Of a DNA stretch of 11,503 bases, positions 9,139-11,503 are shown piece after piece. The translations under genes were made by a program, and so were the position numbers. The notes under the pieces were generated by a model. That model had not been told where the DNA came from, made no database searches, and saw nothing but the letters and a program-made list of their open reading frames with translations. The stretch's first letter is position 1. The number at the start of each line of letters is the position of its first letter. The stretch is from Physocladia obscura (Eukaryota > Chytridiomycota > Chytridiomycetes > Chytridiales > Chytriomycetaceae). The stretch is taken from the NCBI GenBank assembly GCA_027596945.1, contig JADGJH010001177.1:1-11503 (forward strand), in the 5' to 3' direction.

Positions 9139-11503
9139 ATGTCTCATTTGCCTGTTAGTACAAGGCGAACGGCTGAGATCAATGGAGGGTTGAAGTTAGA
9201 TTCAGTGGGTGGTAATGGTAGTGGGGGGAATGGAATGCAGACAGGAACAAATGATTTGGACAATGCAACATCACCCTCCATCGAGTCTGGAACGACTGCA
9301 ACGGCACCTACAATAGCAACACCACTGTCACAGCTACCCGTTATTTCACCATCATTGACTCTCGACAAAAGACGGAAATCAATCAAACCTTCAACCACGC
9401 CAACACCGTCGCGCCACCGCAAACAATCTGTTTCATCGCTACATTCGTCAGTAACAGCCGTTGCCAAGTCGCAGCAAGACAATAGCGGCGGTTGGAACAG
9501 CTCTAAAAGCATCCACGAAAAACCACCTCCGTCAGAATCAATTAAACGGTCCAAGTCGTACGCATCGAGTCTGAAAAAGTCAAAGTCCGGCAACATTGTG
9601 GTTGGCTCAATCGCTTCGTCAAACGCAGACGAATCCAGCGACAATAACCCAAACAACAGTAATAGCGCCGGACCCGAGTTTGTCAATGGCCAGCACCGCA
9701 CAGCACGGGCACTGGCAGCGCGCGTGGCCGAGCTGGAGGTGCTGTTGGACACGGCGCACCGCGACCTGTCGTACTCAAACACGGTTTTGGAAACGGTGGA
9801 GTCGGATCATCGGTACCAGCTGGATAGTTTGAAAATGGATATGAAGCGCATGGTGGACGAGAAGGACGCGATGATGCAGATGGCCAAGAACGAATATGAG
9901 GCAACGATTGCAACGCTGGAGGACGCGGCGAGCGACCTGCGGCTCAAGTGCAAAACGCAGCTGAATGAAATTGAAAAGCTGCATGCGCGCAGTGTGGCGG
10001 CCGTGCAGGCATCGGCCGCGTTTGAGATTGAAGTGGTCGCGTTGCGCGCGGAAAGAGAAGTGTGGCGCGGCCAAACGAAACTGCTGCAGGCGGAAATCGG
10101 CCGGCTGCAGGGCGAGGCGCACAAGGTGGCCGAACGCGAACTCGAGACCGAGGTGCGCCATGACGCCGAGCTTGCCGATTTGAAGAAATCCGCCGCCAAA
10201 GATGTTTCTATCCTTCAAAACGAGCATACTACGCAGATCAAGTCAATCGAGTCTGAATATAAAAATATCATATTCCAGAACGAATCTAATTTAGAAAATT
10301 TAAATAATAATCTTACCCTTCAGGTATCAAACCGGTTTGGAAGTATATCTGAATATTAAGGAATATAAACAAAAAACAGATGAAGAAGCTTTCCGATGCC
10401 AACACTAAAATTGAATATCTTGAATCGAGACTTCGTACAACTGAACAAGCTCTTGAGAAGGAAAAAATCTCTCACTCTGAAACGATTACAAAGAATGAAT
10501 TGGAAATGAATGAGTCTACCGCAAAATTCAATGCCACCATTATTGAAAAAGACTCTACTATGGAAGAAATGAATTCTAAAATTGCCTTTCTTGTTAGTTT
10601 GTCTTTTTACTTTTTTATTTGAAGTTCCGGATTTTGATATTTCATCAACAGTCGCAAACGTTGGCAATAACCAAAAAGTCCGAATCGAATTTTTTGACCC
10701 AACTTAATGATACCACCGAGGAATTAGCGGCAACAAAACTAAACTTTGAAACCACAAACTCCGACTTTAAGAAAGCGATTGAATCTAATGCTGCGGAAGT
10801 AGAGTCGCTAAAAAATGATTTCAACACAGCTTTGGCAGTAGAAAAAACAACAATAGTTGCTTTAAATGATCAAATTTCTTCTGTGGTGATTTTATTTTCT
10901 TAACCTACCACGAAACTGATTTAATGTTTAACCATTTGAATTTAGTCACATTCGCTTAAACAAACTGAATCAAATGTCGAGCATTTGGAATCTAACTTGA
11001 TTGAAACCCGTCAATTGCTGGAACAAACAAAGCAAACGTTGGACGAAACGATGGCTCAAAACGAAGCTGAAATCAAAGACTTGAATGTACAGTTCAATAA
11101 TACTCTATTATCAAAAGAATCAATCATCAGAGACTTAAGCGGAGAAGTGTCCAAACTTGTAGGACCTCTTTTTTTTCTTTTTCTTTTTTTTTTCAATAAT
11201 CCTACTAAAACCGAATTCTTGAAACAGTTACTAAATATCAAGCAAAACAAAGAGGCGGAAGCAAAGCTTACGTTAAACCTCGCTGAAACTACTCGAGAAT
11301 TGAAAACGGTGCGAGCAGAATTGGTAGAAAAAATTGCTGAAAATGAACTAAATGTTCAAACTCATATTTCAGAGATTGATGCACAAAGGTCTGAATTCGA
11401 TACAGTTATTACCGAAAAAGAAAAAGATTTTGCAATATTGAAAAAAAAAAAAAAAAAAATAATAAAATTATTTAAAATATTATTAATCAAAAAAAAATTT
11501 TAA
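9139..11503 (+). CDS. Long coiled-coil protein with Ser-rich N-terminus and exon-duplicated modules (3' end unresolved)
   Basis: Five exons: 9139-10323, 10380-10592, 10652-10885, 10946-11158 and 11228 onward. All introns (56, 59, 60 and 69 bp) are phase 0. Residues 1 to about 184 are low-complexity, rich in Ser, Thr and Asn, with basic sites RRKS (78-81) and RKQS (94-97) that resemble kinase targets. From about residue 185 the protein is a continuous heptad-type coiled coil rich in Glu, Leu, Lys and Ala. Exons 2 to 5 encode 71, 78, 71 and 71 residues that align with one another, and the last 35 or so residues of exon 1 resemble the second half of a module. The predicted frame continues to a TAA at 11501-11503 through six lysines from a 19-A tract and an Ile/Lys/Leu-rich tail; this ending looks non-native, so the gene is probably incomplete. 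Function is unknown: a structural, cytoskeletal or organelle-associated role would fit, but nothing identifies a family. Confidence 0.82.
10380..11440 (+). repeat. Tandem homologous coiled-coil exons (213, 234, 213, 213 nt)
   Basis: Modules are at 10380-10592, 10652-10885, 10946-11158 and 11228-11440. By eye, modules 1 and 3 agree at 22 of 71 positions without gaps. Module 2 matches after one 7-residue (one heptad) insertion in its middle. All end on a hydrophobic residue (IAFL, ISSV, VSKL, FAIL). A near-constant NE at module positions 39-40 is seen in modules 1, 3 and 4. The exon boundaries coincide with the repeat boundaries. Confidence 0.8.
11441..11459 (+). repeat. 19-A homopolymer at the end of coiled-coil module 4
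   Basis: The run of 19 A starts directly after the last codon of the fourth 71-codon module, where the other modules have a GT donor. The remaining 44 bases are almost only A and T. It could be a real AT-rich intron start with a damaged donor, or an assembly or sequencing artefact at a contig edge. Confidence 0.7.

Noticed and set aside
9144..9782. Long 212-residue minus-strand open frame opposite the coiled-coil gene
   Set aside because: It is the antisense shadow of the Ser-rich N-terminal exon. It has Cys/Val/Asp runs complementary to Ser/Thr codons, no domain and no splice support.

Overview
The window looks like a piece of nuclear genome from a fungus, probably an early-diverging, zoospore-forming one such as a chytrid. 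The reasons are compact genes, 23 short GT-AG introns (52 to 136 bp by my models), the standard genetic code, a fungal-type family of secreted GPI-anchored glycoproteins, and a protein resembling tropomodulin, which is better known from animals. The phylum is inference; that it is a eukaryote with short introns is seen directly. Every protein below was assembled by hand-splicing, and every join keeps the reading frame. I see no tRNA, rRNA, CRISPR array or transposon.

Layout: four genes on the minus strand, then two on the plus strand. (1) 133-1484 minus: five-exon gene for a leucine-rich-repeat protein whose C-terminal half resembles the tropomodulin/leiomodin LRR domain, behind a proline-rich N-terminus. 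(2-4) 1669-2980, 3170-4432 and 5386-6607, all minus: a head-to-tail array of three paralogues for secreted proteins of 324, 331 and 327 residues. Each has a signal peptide, 14 conserved cysteines, a Ser/Thr-rich stalk and a GPI-type hydrophobic tail; the core recalls the basidiomycete 'macrophage activating glycoprotein' (MAG1-like) family. (5) 7111-8788 plus: QCR2, core subunit 2 of the mitochondrial cytochrome bc1 complex, in four exons, transcribed divergently from the last array gene. (6) 9139 to the window end, plus: a long coiled-coil protein with a Ser-rich N-terminus. It is followed by exons of 213, 234, 213 and 213 nt that encode homologous coiled-coil modules separated by phase-0 introns.

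The genes do not form a pathway. The three glycoproteins are a local gene-family expansion at the cell surface, QCR2 is respiratory housekeeping, and the two flanking genes look cytoskeletal or structural. The most interesting structures are the exon-by-exon duplication in the coiled-coil gene, with its last module running into a 19-A tract, the tropomodulin-like protein, and the unequal intron content of the three glycoprotein paralogues.
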